64,000 nt of DNA, taken from NCBI GenBank assembly GCA_963803295.1, contig CAWDMC010000028.1:124001-188000 (forward strand). The letters run 5' to 3'. This DNA comes from CAWDMC01 sp963803295 (GTDB lineage Bacteria; Acidobacteriota; Terriglobia; UBA7540). How positions within the stretch are numbered: the stretch's first letter is position 1; each line of letters begins with the position of its first letter. Position numbers and translations under genes: made by a program. The notes under the pieces are model-generated. The model saw nothing but the letters and a program-made list of their open reading frames with translations. It was not told the origin of the DNA and did no database searches. This document shows positions 1 through 9,861 of the stretch, piece by piece.

Positions 1-2
1 CC

Positions 3-908
3 GCCTTTATGCCGCAATACGTGTGGCACATGGAGGAGCCGGTTTGTGAACCGCCTGCCATTGCCATGTATTACGTTTCGAAGTTGGCCAGGAACTACGT
101 CAAGGTGCTCCTCTCGGGAGAAGGCGGCGACGAGGCCTTTGCCGGCTACAGCAATTATCGCAACCTCCTTTGGTTTGAACGCGCGAAGCACGCCCTTTCT
201 TCGCTGAACGGCGCCGCCGCCCGGGGAGCCTCGATCGCCAGTTCCTTATTCCACCTCCCGCGAGTAGCCAAATACGTGCCCCTGATGAACGCCCGGTTTC
301 CCGACTACTACTACAGCCGCACCTCAAACCCGTACCGCTACTCTGGAAACGGCTTGGGTAAGTTGTACTCCGCGGATTTTGCGCGATCGATTGACCGCGA
401 GCATTCGCTCGAACCCGTGCGCCTGCTGCAGGCCCATGCCCAGGGCTTAAATACTCTCGATGCCATGTTGTACATCGATACTAAGACCTGGCTGCCCGAC
501 GACCTGCTAATCAAGGCCGATAAAATGACCATGGCCAATTCCCTCGAGCTGCGCGTGCCGCTGCTCGACCACAAGGTTCTCGAGTTTGCCGCTGCCTTGC
601 CTTCGAACCTCAAAGTTCACGGCTTCACCACCAAGTACCTCGCCAAGAAGGCGCTGGAGAACCGCATTCCCCGGCGCATTCTGGATCGCAAGAAGGTCGG
701 CTTTCCGGTTCCCTACGAGGGGTGGCTGTGGAAGGAACTGCGGGGCTGGGTGCGCGATATTTTGCTCGACAGAACGACGACGAACCGTGGATACTTCGAC
801 ACCGGCAGGATCGAGAGACTACTGTCGGCACGCGACGACCGGGCTGGCAACTTCAAAGAGATTTTCTCACTGGCCACACTTGAATTGTGGCATCGAAGCT
901 TCGCTTGA
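3..908 (+). CDS. asnB: Asparagine synthase (glutamine-hydrolysing), C-terminal part, 5' truncated by window edge
   Basis: This is the C-terminal synthetase half of an AsnB-type amidotransferase, which forms an amide or related bond from an acyl-adenylate in the cytoplasm. The reading frame is open to the window edge, so the first ATG at 9 is internal. The glutaminase domain and the SGGLDS-type PPi loop must lie upstream. Visible family motifs are LSGEGGDEAFAGY early on and a later segment, DDLLIKADKMTMANSLELR, which is typical of the synthetase domain. AsnB paralogues are routine members of exosortase-linked exopolysaccharide loci, where they may amidate a sugar acid rather than make asparagine. 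That role is inferred from context. The start cannot be determined here. Confidence 0.93.
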   Translation, partial: AFMPQYVWHMEEPVCEPPAIAMYYVSKLARNYVKVLLSGEGGDEAFAGYSNYRNLLWFERAKHALSSLNGAAARGASIASSLFHLPRVAKYVPLMNARFPDYYYSRTSNPYRYSGNGLGKLYSADFARSIDREHSLEPVRLLQAHAQGLNTLDAMLYIDTKTWLPDDLLIKADKMTMANSLELRVPLLDHKVLEFAAALPSNLKVHGFTTKYLAKKALENRIPRRILDRKKVGFPVPYEGWLWKELRGWVRDILLDRTTTNRGYFDTGRIERLLSARDDRAGNFKEIFSLATLELWHRSFA

Positions 909-1002
909 GTCGAGCCGCTTCCCTCACTATAATATGGGACTCGTCCCAATTGGGGCAAAACCGGGTTTGGTCTGCATCAGACCACGCCGGCGACCCTGGG
1001 GC

Positions 1003-1031
1003 TTGACTTTATTAGTGGTGTGGGATATATT
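1003..1031 (+). promoter_or_regulatory. Sigma70-like promoter upstream of the beta-helix gene
   Basis: TTGACT at 1003-1008 and TATATT at 1026-1031 are separated by exactly 17 bases. The pair lies in the 267-base gap after the asparagine synthase stop, about 145 bases before the chosen ATG at 1176. It is a near-consensus housekeeping promoter by sequence only and would leave a leader of about 140 nt. Confidence 0.5.
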
Positions 1032-1175
1032 GACGGACTAGTAAACCGAGCTAACGCTCGAATCAATACGGCGAGGCTGCCCATGCATAGAGATGGATTT
1101 CCCGGATCGCGCAATCTGCCCTTGATAAATTGGATGAATTTTGGGGGCCAAATAAACAATAAAAGTGAAGGCGGT

Positions 1176-2549
1176 ATGAGGAGGCTGAAATTACCGCTGT
1201 TGTTTGTCCTAATGCTGGTGTGCGTTCCTGTCATGGCGACGACGTACTATCTGGACTCTTCTGTTTCCAGTTCTGGGAATGGGGGGTCGTGGGCAAGTGC
1301 TTGGAAGAATTTTAGTGACATCAAGGGGTTAAGACCCGGAGACACGGTATTCATAAGCGGCGGATCGTCAGGCCAGGCGTACACGACCGGAAATTATTTG
1401 TCTCCTAGCGGCGCTTCAGGAAGCCCCATCACCTACAAAGTAGGTCAGGACGCTGGACACAACGGAATAGTAACCATCAACTACTCCGGGGGGTCGTACT
1501 TCATCTACGGCAGCGCAAGTCAAGGGTACGGTCAGTGGAACACATGGGATGGTAATGTCGGCGGGCAAATCCATTTGATCATCAATTCAGGGGCAACCGC
1601 GGTATATGCCCAGGGGATTCAGGGATTAATCCTGAGATATCTACAAACCAGCGGTCAAATCAGCGAGTATGGCTCCTCTAACATGGAGATCGACCATATC
1701 TTATTCATAGACTCGGCCTCCAACCACCTTAACGATGGCAATGCCGTTCAATGTCCAAATGGAGGGTCGGGGTACACATCTAATCTTATACACGATTCCA
1801 CCTTTCGGTTAAGACAGCATAGAAACAACGATGGATTAGGAACCGATGGCTTCAAATGGTGTGGTAACGTAAGCATCTATAACAACAACATCGTCGGGAT
1901 TTTGGACGCTTCTTATTCCGACGGCCAGCATCAGGATGGCATTCAGTTCGACGGATCGAACGTTGCGTTCTATAATAACTATGTAGAAAACATGCAAAAT
2001 TACGCCGTCTACTGGGACATTCACGATTCCAGTTCTACTTCAGCAGCCCATCTCAGACTCTATAACAACGTCATCTACGGTCCTCAGTCCTCTCCAGGAG
2101 GATCGAAAGGATTCGCGTTAGGCTGTGAAAATGTGTCCTCTTGTAGCATGACGGATGCCACAATCTCCAACAATACTCTCGTGTCCCTACCCAATTGCAT
2201 GGGTCTCAACGACGGGAATCCCCAAGCGGCCATTTCGACATTTAACGTCGTTAACAATATCTGCTACAGCGCAGGATCAATTCATGTTATGGGGAGCGGT
2301 ATTACACTGTCCAACAACACCACGTCAAACACTGGAATCGCCTTTGTAAATTCCGCCTCCGACTGGCATCTTACGTCGTCGGCGACGGCGGCCATAGGGA
2401 AGGGGATAGATCCCTCTTACCTGTCGAGCGCGTTCACTACTGACATGGACGGCAACACCCGCACCGTTCCTTGGGACATTGGGGCGTACAAATTCGGCAG
2501 CGGCCAGCCGCCGGCTCCTCCCACAGCCCTTACCGCGGCGCCCCATTAG
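1176..2549 (+). CDS. Secreted right-handed parallel beta-helix protein
   Basis: This is a 457-residue exported protein. The ATG at 1176 is chosen because it follows a GAAGGCGG ribosome-binding stretch. It also begins a clean signal peptide: MRRLK, then a hydrophobic LPLLFVLMLVCVPV core, then cleavage near VMA-TTYY. An in-frame GTG at 1020 would bury this signal. The mature N-terminus (YYLDSS...GSWASAWKNF...LRPGDTVFISGG) is the usual opening of parallel beta-helix proteins of the pectate-lyase-like fold. Many N/G/S-rich rungs such as LYNNVIYG, ATISNNTLV and FNVVNNICY follow. Such proteins bind or cleave polysaccharides, and here one could process the exported glycan. No catalytic residues could be assigned, and the C-terminus is a Pro/Ala-rich tail without a sorting signal. 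Confidence 0.8.
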   Translation: MRRLKLPLLFVLMLVCVPVMATTYYLDSSVSSSGNGGSWASAWKNFSDIKGLRPGDTVFISGGSSGQAYTTGNYLSPSGASGSPITYKVGQDAGHNGIVTINYSGGSYFIYGSASQGYGQWNTWDGNVGGQIHLIINSGATAVYAQGIQGLILRYLQTSGQISEYGSSNMEIDHILFIDSASNHLNDGNAVQCPNGGSGYTSNLIHDSTFRLRQHRNNDGLGTDGFKWCGNVSIYNNNIVGILDASYSDGQHQDGIQFDGSNVAFYNNYVENMQNYAVYWDIHDSSSTSAAHLRLYNNVIYGPQSSPGGSKGFALGCENVSSCSMTDATISNNTLVSLPNCMGLNDGNPQAAISTFNVVNNICYSAGSIHVMGSGITLSNNTTSNTGIAFVNSASDWHLTSSATAAIGKGIDPSYLSSAFTTDMDGNTRTVPWDIGAYKFGSGQPPAPPTALTAAPH

Positions 2550-2787
2550 GCCTGTCCTTATCCCCCTCATAAAGGTCGACAGCTCCGGGAAAGATATCAG
2601 AATCGTGGCGGGTAACCAAGAGATCCTGCCGCTGTGAAGCAGACCTTTTCCGATGGGTCGGAGAAACAACATCGACCGACCGTGCGGCTCCGGTCGGCTG
2701 CAGGGACTGGCCTCGAAAGGGCGCGATCCTGGCTCATAGAACGCTGAGATTCCAGCCAACAGCCGCTTCACTCGCCCTGCGAGAGAT

Positions 2788-3597
2788 ATGCAGACCATGA
2801 GGATGTCATCAACGAGAAATGTCACCTTCGCGGTGGCTGTCAATAACCGTGAGGTTTTCGACAACAATTTCCTGGCATCACCCTGCCTGCGCGGATCTCA
2901 TGACCATCAGATTCTGGTTCGGGAAAACTTCAACTCCGCCGCCAAAGGGTACAATACTGCCATCGATCTGGCTTCACACGATCTGATCGTTTTCTGCCAC
3001 CAGGACATTCTGTTGCCAGAAACGTGGCTATCGGAACTTGAACGCGCCCTTAAGCACCTGGAGATAGAGGACCCCAACTGGGGAGTGCTAGGATGTTATG
3101 GCGAAACCCTAAATGACAACGGACGCGGACACATTTATTCGTCCGGCTTGGGAACCATGGGGCAGCCGTTCGACCATCCCGCGCCGGTTCAGACCCTGGA
3201 CGAGATTGTATTGATCCTGAGAAAGTCCTCCGGCCTGAGGTTCGACGAGGGATTGCCCCATTTTCACCTCTACGGGACCGATATCTGCCTGAGAGCAGCG
3301 GCGATGGGAATGAAAAGCTATGCCATTTCCGCCTTCTGTTTACACAATACGCACCAGAGCCTGGTCTTGCCCAAGGAATTTTACGAGTGCTGCAGGCACG
3401 TTAAGCATGTTTGGAAGGACTATCTGCCGATTCAAACCACGTGCATCCGGATTACAAGGTTCAACGTCCCGCTTTATCGCAGACGGCTTGGAGAGCTTTA
3501 CCTGCGGTGCATCCGCCGGAAGGAAATTGGGGGCACGCGCGCCCAGAATCCTCAAAGACTCTTTGAAGAGCTCGGGGAAATTGCTAATAAGTCCTAG
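2788..3597 (+). CDS. Glycosyltransferase, GT2-like (Glyco_tranf_2_5 type)
   Basis: This is a 269-residue cytoplasmic GT-A-like protein. The segment LIVFCHQDILLPETWL carries the H-Q-D signature of the Glyco_tranf_2_5 family in place of the usual DxD. The later HLYGTDICLRAAAMG stretch matches the family's second conserved block. The sugar donor and acceptor cannot be read from sequence. The ATG at 2788 follows a GAGAGA tract; in-frame ATGs at codons 4 and 6 are alternatives. It lies between the beta-helix gene and the ligase-like membrane protein in a same-strand run, so a role in building the repeat unit or in its modification is inferred. Confidence 0.8.
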   Translation: MQTMRMSSTRNVTFAVAVNNREVFDNNFLASPCLRGSHDHQILVRENFNSAAKGYNTAIDLASHDLIVFCHQDILLPETWLSELERALKHLEIEDPNWGVLGCYGETLNDNGRGHIYSSGLGTMGQPFDHPAPVQTLDEIVLILRKSSGLRFDEGLPHFHLYGTDICLRAAAMGMKSYAISAFCLHNTHQSLVLPKEFYECCRHVKHVWKDYLPIQTTCIRITRFNVPLYRRRLGELYLRCIRRKEIGGTRAQNPQRLFEELGEIANKS

Positions 3598-3689
3598 TCC
3601 TGTCAAACTGCGCACGAGGAAAGCCAGCCATTCCAGGCTTGGTGCTGCCACCCGGCCGAGCCGCGTCTCGATACAGAAACGATAACTAA

Positions 3690-5066
3690 GTGGAACCCGA
3701 AAACCTCAGGTTCGGAGGTGGCGCGTCTGACACATTGCTGCATCCTCTTGTGGCGATTGCGCTGGCGCTCGCCATCATCCTGATCCTGTATCTTCCCCGC
3801 AAGTACGTCATCATACCGCTGCTGCTGTCTATCTTCCTTATCCCCCGTGGGCAGGTCGTGGTGCTGGCAGGAGTGCACTTCACAGTGGCCAGAATCCTGA
3901 TTCTAACCGCGCTGGGTCGCTGGGCGGCGTCAGGACGGTCGTCGCCGCTGGCTGGCGGTTTCAGTTCCATCGACCGCGTTTTTGCGCTCTGGGCGCTTTG
4001 CTACCTTGCGGTCTTTTCGCTGCAGTGGATGCAGAGTCAGGCGCTGATCAAGAGCCTTGGGGATTTCCTGGATGCCATGGGTGGCTATTTCGCACTGAGG
4101 TTCCTGATCCGGGACAGGGAGGACGTAGAGCGAGCCATTAAGCTGTTGGCCCTCATCGCCATAATCCTCGCTCCCTGCATGGTGAATGAGCAAATTACCC
4201 ACCGGAACATTTTCGGCTGGCTAGGCGGGATTCCATCCTCGCCGGCAGTGCGAGACGGGCAGATCCGATCACAGGGCTCCTTCGCCGTTTATATCACGGC
4301 CGGGGTGTTCGGCGCCTCGCTGGTTCCATTGTTCATCTGGCTTTGGACGACTGGATCTTCCAGATTGCTTGCCTGTTTGGGCATCGTCGCCGCGACGGCT
4401 ATCACGCTCACTTCCCACTCGAGGACTCCCGCGCTCGCCTACGCCGGTGGAATTGTGGGGCTATGTTTCTGGCCGTTCCGCAGCCGGATGCGCACCTTCC
4501 GCTGGGGAATTGCGCTTACTCTCACAGCCTTGCACCTGGTCATGAAAGCTCCCGTTTGGTCCCTGATTGCACGGGTGGATCTGACGGGTGCGTCGTCCGG
4601 TTATCAGCGTTATATGCTCATAGACACTTGTATCCGGCATTTTTGGGACTGGTGGCTGCTCGGAGTCAAGGACTACAACAACTGGGGCTTCGACATGTGG
4701 GATCTTTCCAACCAGTATGTCGCCTATGCCGTTACCGGGGGCCTGGCGACATTGGCTTTCTTCCTCGCGATCATTTCCCGGGGTTTTGGAAAACTGGGAA
4801 CGGCAAGGAAGCGCGTGGCGGGCGACCTGAAGCACGAGTGGTTTCTGTGGTGCCTCTGCGCCGCCTTGCTCGCCCATGTAATGGCGTACTTCGGAATCGG
4901 CTACTTTGACCAGATGCAGTTTGCATGGTACGCGTTGTTAGCCATCATCTGCGCGGCAGTGGCCGGCGCTATGTGCGCACCTGTCCCCCAGGCTGAAGAG
5001 GCGCTCCCGGCTGTCCGCCAGGCCGATACCCTCGTCACTTGGGGCGTGTTGGAGGCGGACCAATGA
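3690..5066 (+). CDS. O-antigen ligase / polymerase-like polytopic membrane protein
   Basis: This is a 458-residue protein with about ten or more hydrophobic segments, for example PLVAIALALAIILILYL and VIIPLLLSIFLIP near the N-terminus. A large loop (about residues 300-345) lies before the last membrane spans and carries SGYQRYMLIDTC and the WWLLGVKDYNNWG segment. That layout is typical of Wzy polymerases and WaaL-type ligases, which join undecaprenyl-linked glycans in the periplasm. The reading frame starts at a GTG. The end overlaps the next gene by ATGA, so both are translationally coupled. Polymerase and ligase cannot be told apart by sequence. Confidence 0.78.
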   Translation: MEPENLRFGGGASDTLLHPLVAIALALAIILILYLPRKYVIIPLLLSIFLIPRGQVVVLAGVHFTVARILILTALGRWAASGRSSPLAGGFSSIDRVFALWALCYLAVFSLQWMQSQALIKSLGDFLDAMGGYFALRFLIRDREDVERAIKLLALIAIILAPCMVNEQITHRNIFGWLGGIPSSPAVRDGQIRSQGSFAVYITAGVFGASLVPLFIWLWTTGSSRLLACLGIVAATAITLTSHSRTPALAYAGGIVGLCFWPFRSRMRTFRWGIALTLTALHLVMKAPVWSLIARVDLTGASSGYQRYMLIDTCIRHFWDWWLLGVKDYNNWGFDMWDLSNQYVAYAVTGGLATLAFFLAIISRGFGKLGTARKRVAGDLKHEWFLWCLCAALLAHVMAYFGIGYFDQMQFAWYALLAIICAAVAGAMCAPVPQAEEALPAVRQADTLVTWGVLEADQ

Positions 5067-6298
5067 CCCGGAGCAACGGACGCATTCGGGTGGTGTACAG
5101 CTTCCCCCACAAACTGGGCGCCGAGCGGATCTGCTATACCGCCTGGCAACAGGTCAACGGGCTCGCGGCCGCAGGAGCGGATGTGCTTGTGTTTCCAGGC
5201 GTTTTGCACAGACCGGTTCCTGCCAACGTCAGGGTGCAGCCCACCCTTGCGAGAGGCAAGCTGCGCATTCCCTACAAACTTCTCGGCAGCATGCGCGCCT
5301 TCGCGCTGCACGACTACATTGTGTCGCGGCGCATCGAGAAGCTGGCAGGGCAGATCGACATCATCCATACTTGGCCCCTGGGAGCGCTACAAACGCTTAA
5401 GACCGCAGCCAGACTGGGAATCCCCACCGTCTTGGAGAGGCCCAATGCCAACACCCGATTTGCCATGGAGGTGGTGCAAAAGGAATGCGAGCGCATGGGA
5501 GTAAGTCTGCCGCCCAATCATGAGCACGCTTACAATGCGGAGAAGCTGCGCAAAGAGGAAGAAGAGTACGGGTTAGCCTACCGCCTCCTCTGTCCGTCCG
5601 ACTTTACCGCAAAGACCTTTCTCGACAAGGGGTATGCAAGGGAGAAGTTGGCACGACATATCTATGGGTTTGACGAGAAGGTGTACTACCCCGGCACCGA
5701 ACCGCGCGACCGAAAGCGTGGACTGACGATGCTGTTTGTAGGCGTCTGTGCCGTCAGAAAGGGTGTCCACTACGCGCTCGAGGCGTGGCTTGAATCGCCG
5801 GCTCATCGAGACGGGACCTTTTTGATCGCTGGGGAATTCTTGCCGGCCTACGCTGAAAAGCTTGCTCCTATGCTTTCCCATCCCAGCGTGCGCGTGCTGG
5901 GACATCGAAATGATGTGCCGGAGCTGATGCGGAAGAGTGATCTCCTGGTTCTTCCCAGCATCGAGGAAGGTTTCGGTCTCGTCGTCACGGAGGCGATGGG
6001 CAGCGGTTGTGTGCCCCTCGCTTCAGAAGCCTGTACCGATATTTGCAGGCACATGGAAACCGGGCTTGTGCACCGGGTCGGAGACGTTGCCGCCCTCACG
6101 CAACACATCACCATGCTATATGAAGATCGGGGGCTGTTGGAAGGGCTGCGGGCCGCGTCGCTGAGAACGGTCCCCGAGATCACGTGGACTGCAGCCGGAG
6201 TGAAGCTTCTTCAAGTGTACCGCGAGACCGTCGCGGCCCAATCAAGAAAGTCCTTCGAGGTTCCAGACTTGGCAGTGGCAGGTCGCAACGCGCTCTGA
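5063..6298 (+). CDS. Glycosyltransferase family 4 (GT-B fold)
   Basis: This is a 411-residue retaining glycosyltransferase. The ATG at 5063 is preferred over an upstream in-frame TTG at 5039 because it has a GGAGGCGG ribosome site and overlaps the previous stop as ATGA. The N-terminal Rossmann half begins IRVVYSFPHKLGAERICY. The C-terminal half has LTMLFVGVCAVRKGVHYALEA and the GT4 E-x7-E signature in SIEEGFGLVVTEAMGSG, which binds the nucleotide-sugar. It acts at the cytoplasmic face of the membrane during repeat-unit assembly. The donor is unknown. Confidence 0.92.
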   Translation: MTRSNGRIRVVYSFPHKLGAERICYTAWQQVNGLAAAGADVLVFPGVLHRPVPANVRVQPTLARGKLRIPYKLLGSMRAFALHDYIVSRRIEKLAGQIDIIHTWPLGALQTLKTAARLGIPTVLERPNANTRFAMEVVQKECERMGVSLPPNHEHAYNAEKLRKEEEEYGLAYRLLCPSDFTAKTFLDKGYAREKLARHIYGFDEKVYYPGTEPRDRKRGLTMLFVGVCAVRKGVHYALEAWLESPAHRDGTFLIAGEFLPAYAEKLAPMLSHPSVRVLGHRNDVPELMRKSDLLVLPSIEEGFGLVVTEAMGSGCVPLASEACTDICRHMETGLVHRVGDVAALTQHITMLYEDRGLLEGLRAASLRTVPEITWTAAGVKLLQVYRETVAAQSRKSFEVPDLAVAGRNAL

Positions 6299-6435
6299 CC
6301 GATCATCGTTCCAAGCCCTTGGCCTAGGTAGCGGTCGGATCGACCTTTGCGCAAAGAGAGAATCCCTTTCCAAATGACTCGAATACTCGGGATTTGCCAG
6401 CCATTGCCTCGACGCGGAATACAGATTGCTTCGAT

Positions 6436-7473
6436 ATGGATACAGTGAATCCAACCGTCTCTGTGGTTATACCCGTATATAACCGTTTCGAGCTGCTGAA
6501 GTATTCGGTCGAGAGTGTGCTAGCTCAGACGGTGCCAGTCTCCGAGGTAATCCTGGTAGACGATGGTTCGTTTGACGGGACTTCTGAATTGCTTCCACAC
6601 TTCATTGCAGAGAAACCAGCCTGGCGCGAGCGGGTCCGTTATTTCCACCAGGAAAATCAGGGACCCGGCGCGGCCCGTAACCTGGGTCTTGCGCAGGCAA
6701 CGGGCGAATGGCTGGCTTTCAACGACAATGACGATCTTTGGCTGCCGCAGAAGCTCGAATGGCAGTTTCGCGCACTCGAACAATACAAAGGCCACTGCGG
6801 CGCGTGCATTACGGACGCCTGGTTCATGAATAATCCCGACATGAAGATGACGCTCTTTCAACTCGCGGGCAAACAACATCGCGAGAGCATCGGCATGATC
6901 CCAGACCCTCTCAGGTATATGCTCGATAAAACCTCGACAGAGGGTATACATCCGGTATGGCTGCAGAACCTGCTTACTCGCACAGACCTGGCGCGTCGCG
7001 TGGGAGGCTTCGACCCGAAGTTCCCCTTTGGCGATGACGATGACTTTGCCTTTCGATTGGGGTGCGAAACGAAGTTTTGCTTTGTCAGTATGCCCATGGT
7101 CTTGATCGATCGGAAGCCTCCCGCTGAGCGACATATTGGGGCGCAGAAAAGCTGGGAGCACGCGGATTTCCATCTTCGGATGGCCCAAGGCCGCATGGAA
7201 AAGCGGCTTGGCATGAGTGGGGGCTTGCCGGAGGAGATTCGCAAGATGATTCGACGAGACTTGGCTGCTGTCCATAGCGGGTGGGCAAACTGGTTTCTGC
7301 AGAAGGGGGAATACGGAAAGGCGCGTGAGTCCGCCAATGAAGCTGCTAGGCTTCACCTTACCCCAAATATTGCGGCGAAGTGGGCCCTTGCCACGTTTGC
7401 CCCTAAGCTAGCGGTGAAAGCGGTCGCAGTGCGCGACGAGCGTAAGGCTCGCAATACTTATGGAATCGGGTAG
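6436..7473 (+). CDS. Glycosyltransferase family 2
   Basis: This is a 345-residue GT-A enzyme. It opens with VSVVIPVYNRFELLKYSVESV and ILVDDGSFDGT, the classic GT2 nucleotide-binding start. The D-rich AFNDNDDLWLP motif supplies the metal-binding DxD. The ATG at 6436 is taken as the start because it begins just before the first beta strand; the upstream TTG at 6394 adds only a non-conserved tail, and neither has a strong ribosome site. The C-terminal third (about residues 270-345) is helical, with NWFLQKGEYGKARESANEAARLH resembling a TPR helix pair. Donor and acceptor are unknown. Confidence 0.9.
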   Translation: MDTVNPTVSVVIPVYNRFELLKYSVESVLAQTVPVSEVILVDDGSFDGTSELLPHFIAEKPAWRERVRYFHQENQGPGAARNLGLAQATGEWLAFNDNDDLWLPQKLEWQFRALEQYKGHCGACITDAWFMNNPDMKMTLFQLAGKQHRESIGMIPDPLRYMLDKTSTEGIHPVWLQNLLTRTDLARRVGGFDPKFPFGDDDDFAFRLGCETKFCFVSMPMVLIDRKPPAERHIGAQKSWEHADFHLRMAQGRMEKRLGMSGGLPEEIRKMIRRDLAAVHSGWANWFLQKGEYGKARESANEAARLHLTPNIAAKWALATFAPKLAVKAVAVRDERKARNTYGIG

Positions 7474-7669
7474 CATGCGCGGAAACAGCTTTAGAGAGTG
7501 ACGAAGCTGAGGCCAGCGGCAGCGGTTGGTTGGCAAGGCTCTGAGGCGCCCCGGGTCTATTTGCTGCCGGAAATGGTTTTCGGATCGTGGAGGCCGGTTC
7601 CTGGGGACCGGATCGGCCGCAAAGCGTAGTCGCGGCCGGGATGTCAGATACCCGGAAATGAGAGAGTCG

Positions 7670-8743
7670 ATGCGGGATTTCATTCTTGTAACCGGCGGCG
7701 CAGGTTTCGTTGGCTCCAATTTCGTCCTGGCTTGGATCGCGAACGAACCGGGGTCGATCGTCAACCTTGACGCCTTGACCTACGCGGGCAATCGCTACAA
7801 CCTCTCCAGTGTTCGCGAGAATCCCCGTCATGTTCTCGTAGAGGGAAACATCGCAGACCGGAAGTTGGTTTCAGAGTTGCTGGCTGCATATCAGCCGAGG
7901 GCGATTGTCCATTTCGCTGCCGAGAGTCACGTCGATCGATCGATTGATGGGCCGGAAGAGTTCATTCACACGAACGTGGTGGGGACCTTCCAGCTTTTGC
8001 AGGCGGCACGCGAATACTGGAATGGCTTGCCGCCGCAGCAACAAGCGACCTTCCGTTTCTTGCATGTTTCGACCGATGAGGTGTTCGGGTCCCTTGGGAC
8101 CGGCGATCCGGCGTTCAGCGAGACAACGCCCTACGCGCCAAATAGTCCTTACGCAGCCTCAAAAGCCGCTTCCGACCATCTGGTGCGCGCCTACTATCAC
8201 ACCTACGGATTACCGACCTTGACCACGAACTGTTCCAACAACTACGGACCTTTCCAGTTTCCCGAGAAGCTCATCCCCCTGATGATTCTCAATGCGCTGC
8301 AGGGCAAGCCGCTTCCGATTTACGGCGACGGCATGAATGTGCGGGATTGGCTTTACGTGGCCGATCACTGCGAGGCGATCCGGTTGGTGTTGCGCCAAGG
8401 CGCCGTGGGGGAGAGTTACAATATCGGCGGCGGGAGCGAGAAATCCAACCTGGAAGTGGTTCACACCCTCTGCGACGTACTGCAGGAGTTGAGGCCGGCG
8501 GCCCGGCCTTATCGATCGCTGATCGAGTTTGTGAAGGATCGTCCCGGGCATGATTGGCGATATGCGATGAACGCGACGAAGATGGATAAGGAACTGGGTT
8601 GGCGCCCGCGGCACAGCTTCGAAACGGCCATTCGCGCCACAGTGCAGTGGTATCTGGACAACACGGGTTGGGTGGAAAACGTAACCAGCGGCGCCTACAA
8701 GAAGTGGATCGAGAAGAACTACGCCGCCCGAGCCTCGCTATGA
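7670..8743 (+). CDS. rfbB: dTDP-glucose 4,6-dehydratase
   Basis: This SDR-family enzyme of 357 residues converts dTDP-glucose to dTDP-4-keto-6-deoxyglucose. It shows [11 protein letters not shown] (NAD-binding GxxGxxG), [21 protein letters not shown] and the catalytic [12 protein letters not shown] (YxxxK). The [17 protein letters not shown] block is diagnostic of RmlB. The ATG at 7670 follows an AGAGAG site and gives the usual family N-terminus; an ATG at 7658 adds four residues. The upstream 140 codons of open frame do not look coding. The stop overlaps rfbA as ATGA. No rfbC or rfbD lies in the window, so the product may feed a sugar other than rhamnose, or those genes are elsewhere. Confidence 0.97.
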   Translation: MRDFILVTGGAGFVGSNFVLAWIANEPGSIVNLDALTYAGNRYNLSSVRENPRHVLVEGNIADRKLVSELLAAYQPRAIVHFAAESHVDRSIDGPEEFIHTNVVGTFQLLQAAREYWNGLPPQQQATFRFLHVSTDEVFGSLGTGDPAFSETTPYAPNSPYAASKAASDHLVRAYYHTYGLPTLTTNCSNNYGPFQFPEKLIPLMILNALQGKPLPIYGDGMNVRDWLYVADHCEAIRLVLRQGAVGESYNIGGGSEKSNLEVVHTLCDVLQELRPAARPYRSLIEFVKDRPGHDWRYAMNATKMDKELGWRPRHSFETAIRATVQWYLDNTGWVENVTSGAYKKWIEKNYAARASL

Positions 8744-9618
8744 GAAAGGGAATTATACTGGCGGGTGGATCGGGATCGCGCCTGTATCCGATTACGCAGG
8801 CGGTTTCGAAGCAGTTGCTGCCGATCTACGACAAGCCCATGATCTACTACCCGCTGAGCACCCTGATGCTGGCGGGGATTCGCGATATCCTCATTATCTC
8901 GACGCCGCAGGATACGCCACGCTTCGAGCTGTTGCTCGGCGACGGCCATCGCTGGGGACTGAACCTCGCCTACGCGGTGCAGCCGGCGCCGGAAGGGCTG
9001 GCGCAGGCCTTTCTCATCGCCAAGCACTTCCTCGGCTCGAATGAAAGTGCGCTGGTGCTGGGCGACAACATCTTCTACGGGCATGACCTTACCCCAGGGC
9101 TGCTGAAGGCGGCGCAGAAGACTCGTGGTGCGAGTGTGTTTGCCTACGCAGTTGCAGACCCCAAACGCTATGGCGTGGTCGAGTTCGATGAGAACGGCAG
9201 AGCGCTGAGTCTGGAAGAAAAGCCCAAAGTGCCCAAGTCACGTTACGCCGTCACCGGACTGTATTTCTATGATCACCAGGCAGTGGATATTGCGTCTTCT
9301 CTGAAGCCGTCGGCTCGCGGCGAGCTTGAGATCACCGACGTCAACCGGCGCTATCTCGAGATGGGAATGCTTGATGTCATCATGATGGGCCGAGGATTCG
9401 CCTGGTTGGATACCGGCACCCACGAGTCGTTGCTGGAGGCTTCCCAATTCATCCAGACGGTCGAAAAGCGGCAGGGACTGAAGATCGCGTGCCCGGAGGA
9501 GATCGCCTACAGGCTCGGTTACATCAGTGCCGAGCAACTCGAGTCTCTGGCGCGCTGTATGAAGAGCAACGGCTACGGTCAGTACCTGCTCGCGATCCTA
9601 CAGGAGAAAGTGTTCTAG
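8740..9618 (+). CDS. rfbA: Glucose-1-phosphate thymidylyltransferase
   Basis: This 292-residue enzyme makes dTDP-glucose from dTTP and glucose-1-phosphate, supplying RfbB. The N-terminus [19 protein letters not shown] and [18 protein letters not shown] are the RmlA nucleotide- and sugar-binding motifs. [12 protein letters not shown] carries the metal-binding aspartate, and the length is exactly that of the short RmlA form. The ATG at 8740 overlaps the rfbB stop by four bases, so the two proteins are coupled and made together. An in-frame upstream extension from 8599 is only overlap with rfbB. Confidence 0.97.
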   Translation: MRKGIILAGGSGSRLYPITQAVSKQLLPIYDKPMIYYPLSTLMLAGIRDILIISTPQDTPRFELLLGDGHRWGLNLAYAVQPAPEGLAQAFLIAKHFLGSNESALVLGDNIFYGHDLTPGLLKAAQKTRGASVFAYAVADPKRYGVVEFDENGRALSLEEKPKVPKSRYAVTGLYFYDHQAVDIASSLKPSARGELEITDVNRRYLEMGMLDVIMMGRGFAWLDTGTHESLLEASQFIQTVEKRQGLKIACPEEIAYRLGYISAEQLESLARCMKSNGYGQYLLAILQEKVF

Positions 9619-9716
9619 CCTTGTGCGCCGTCCGAGCCAATCATGGGCAATGGCGGGCTAAAGGCGGCAGCTTTGCAGACGCGCTCCAAGGGCGCTTGCG
9701 GCGCTGCCATGAATTT

Positions 9717-9731
9717 GCGGGCAAGGCCCGC
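9717..9731 (+). other. GC-rich hairpin downstream of rfbA
   Basis: GCGGGC-AAG-GCCCGC is a perfect 6-bp stem followed by only three T residues, in the 243-base gap between rfbA and the next glycosyltransferase. The preceding 50 bases (GGCAGC ... GCTGCC around 9667-9709) can also pair. It may weakly end the rfbBA transcript or act as an RNA-stability element. The short T run argues against a classic terminator. Confidence 0.3.
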
Positions 9732-9861
9732 TTTGGAATGCGCTAGCAGCAACTACCGCCTTCCTTTCGGACCGGCGATGAGTATCGGAGGCTAAGGGAT
9801 TTCGGTATTGGGGTAGGGGCGGCTTTTTGTCGATGTACGAGACGCAGAGGGAGAACCTGTA

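Noticed and set aside
1020..1175. N-terminal extension of the beta-helix protein from GTG 1020
   Set aside because: It would place the signal peptide more than 50 residues inside the protein and overlaps the probable promoter.
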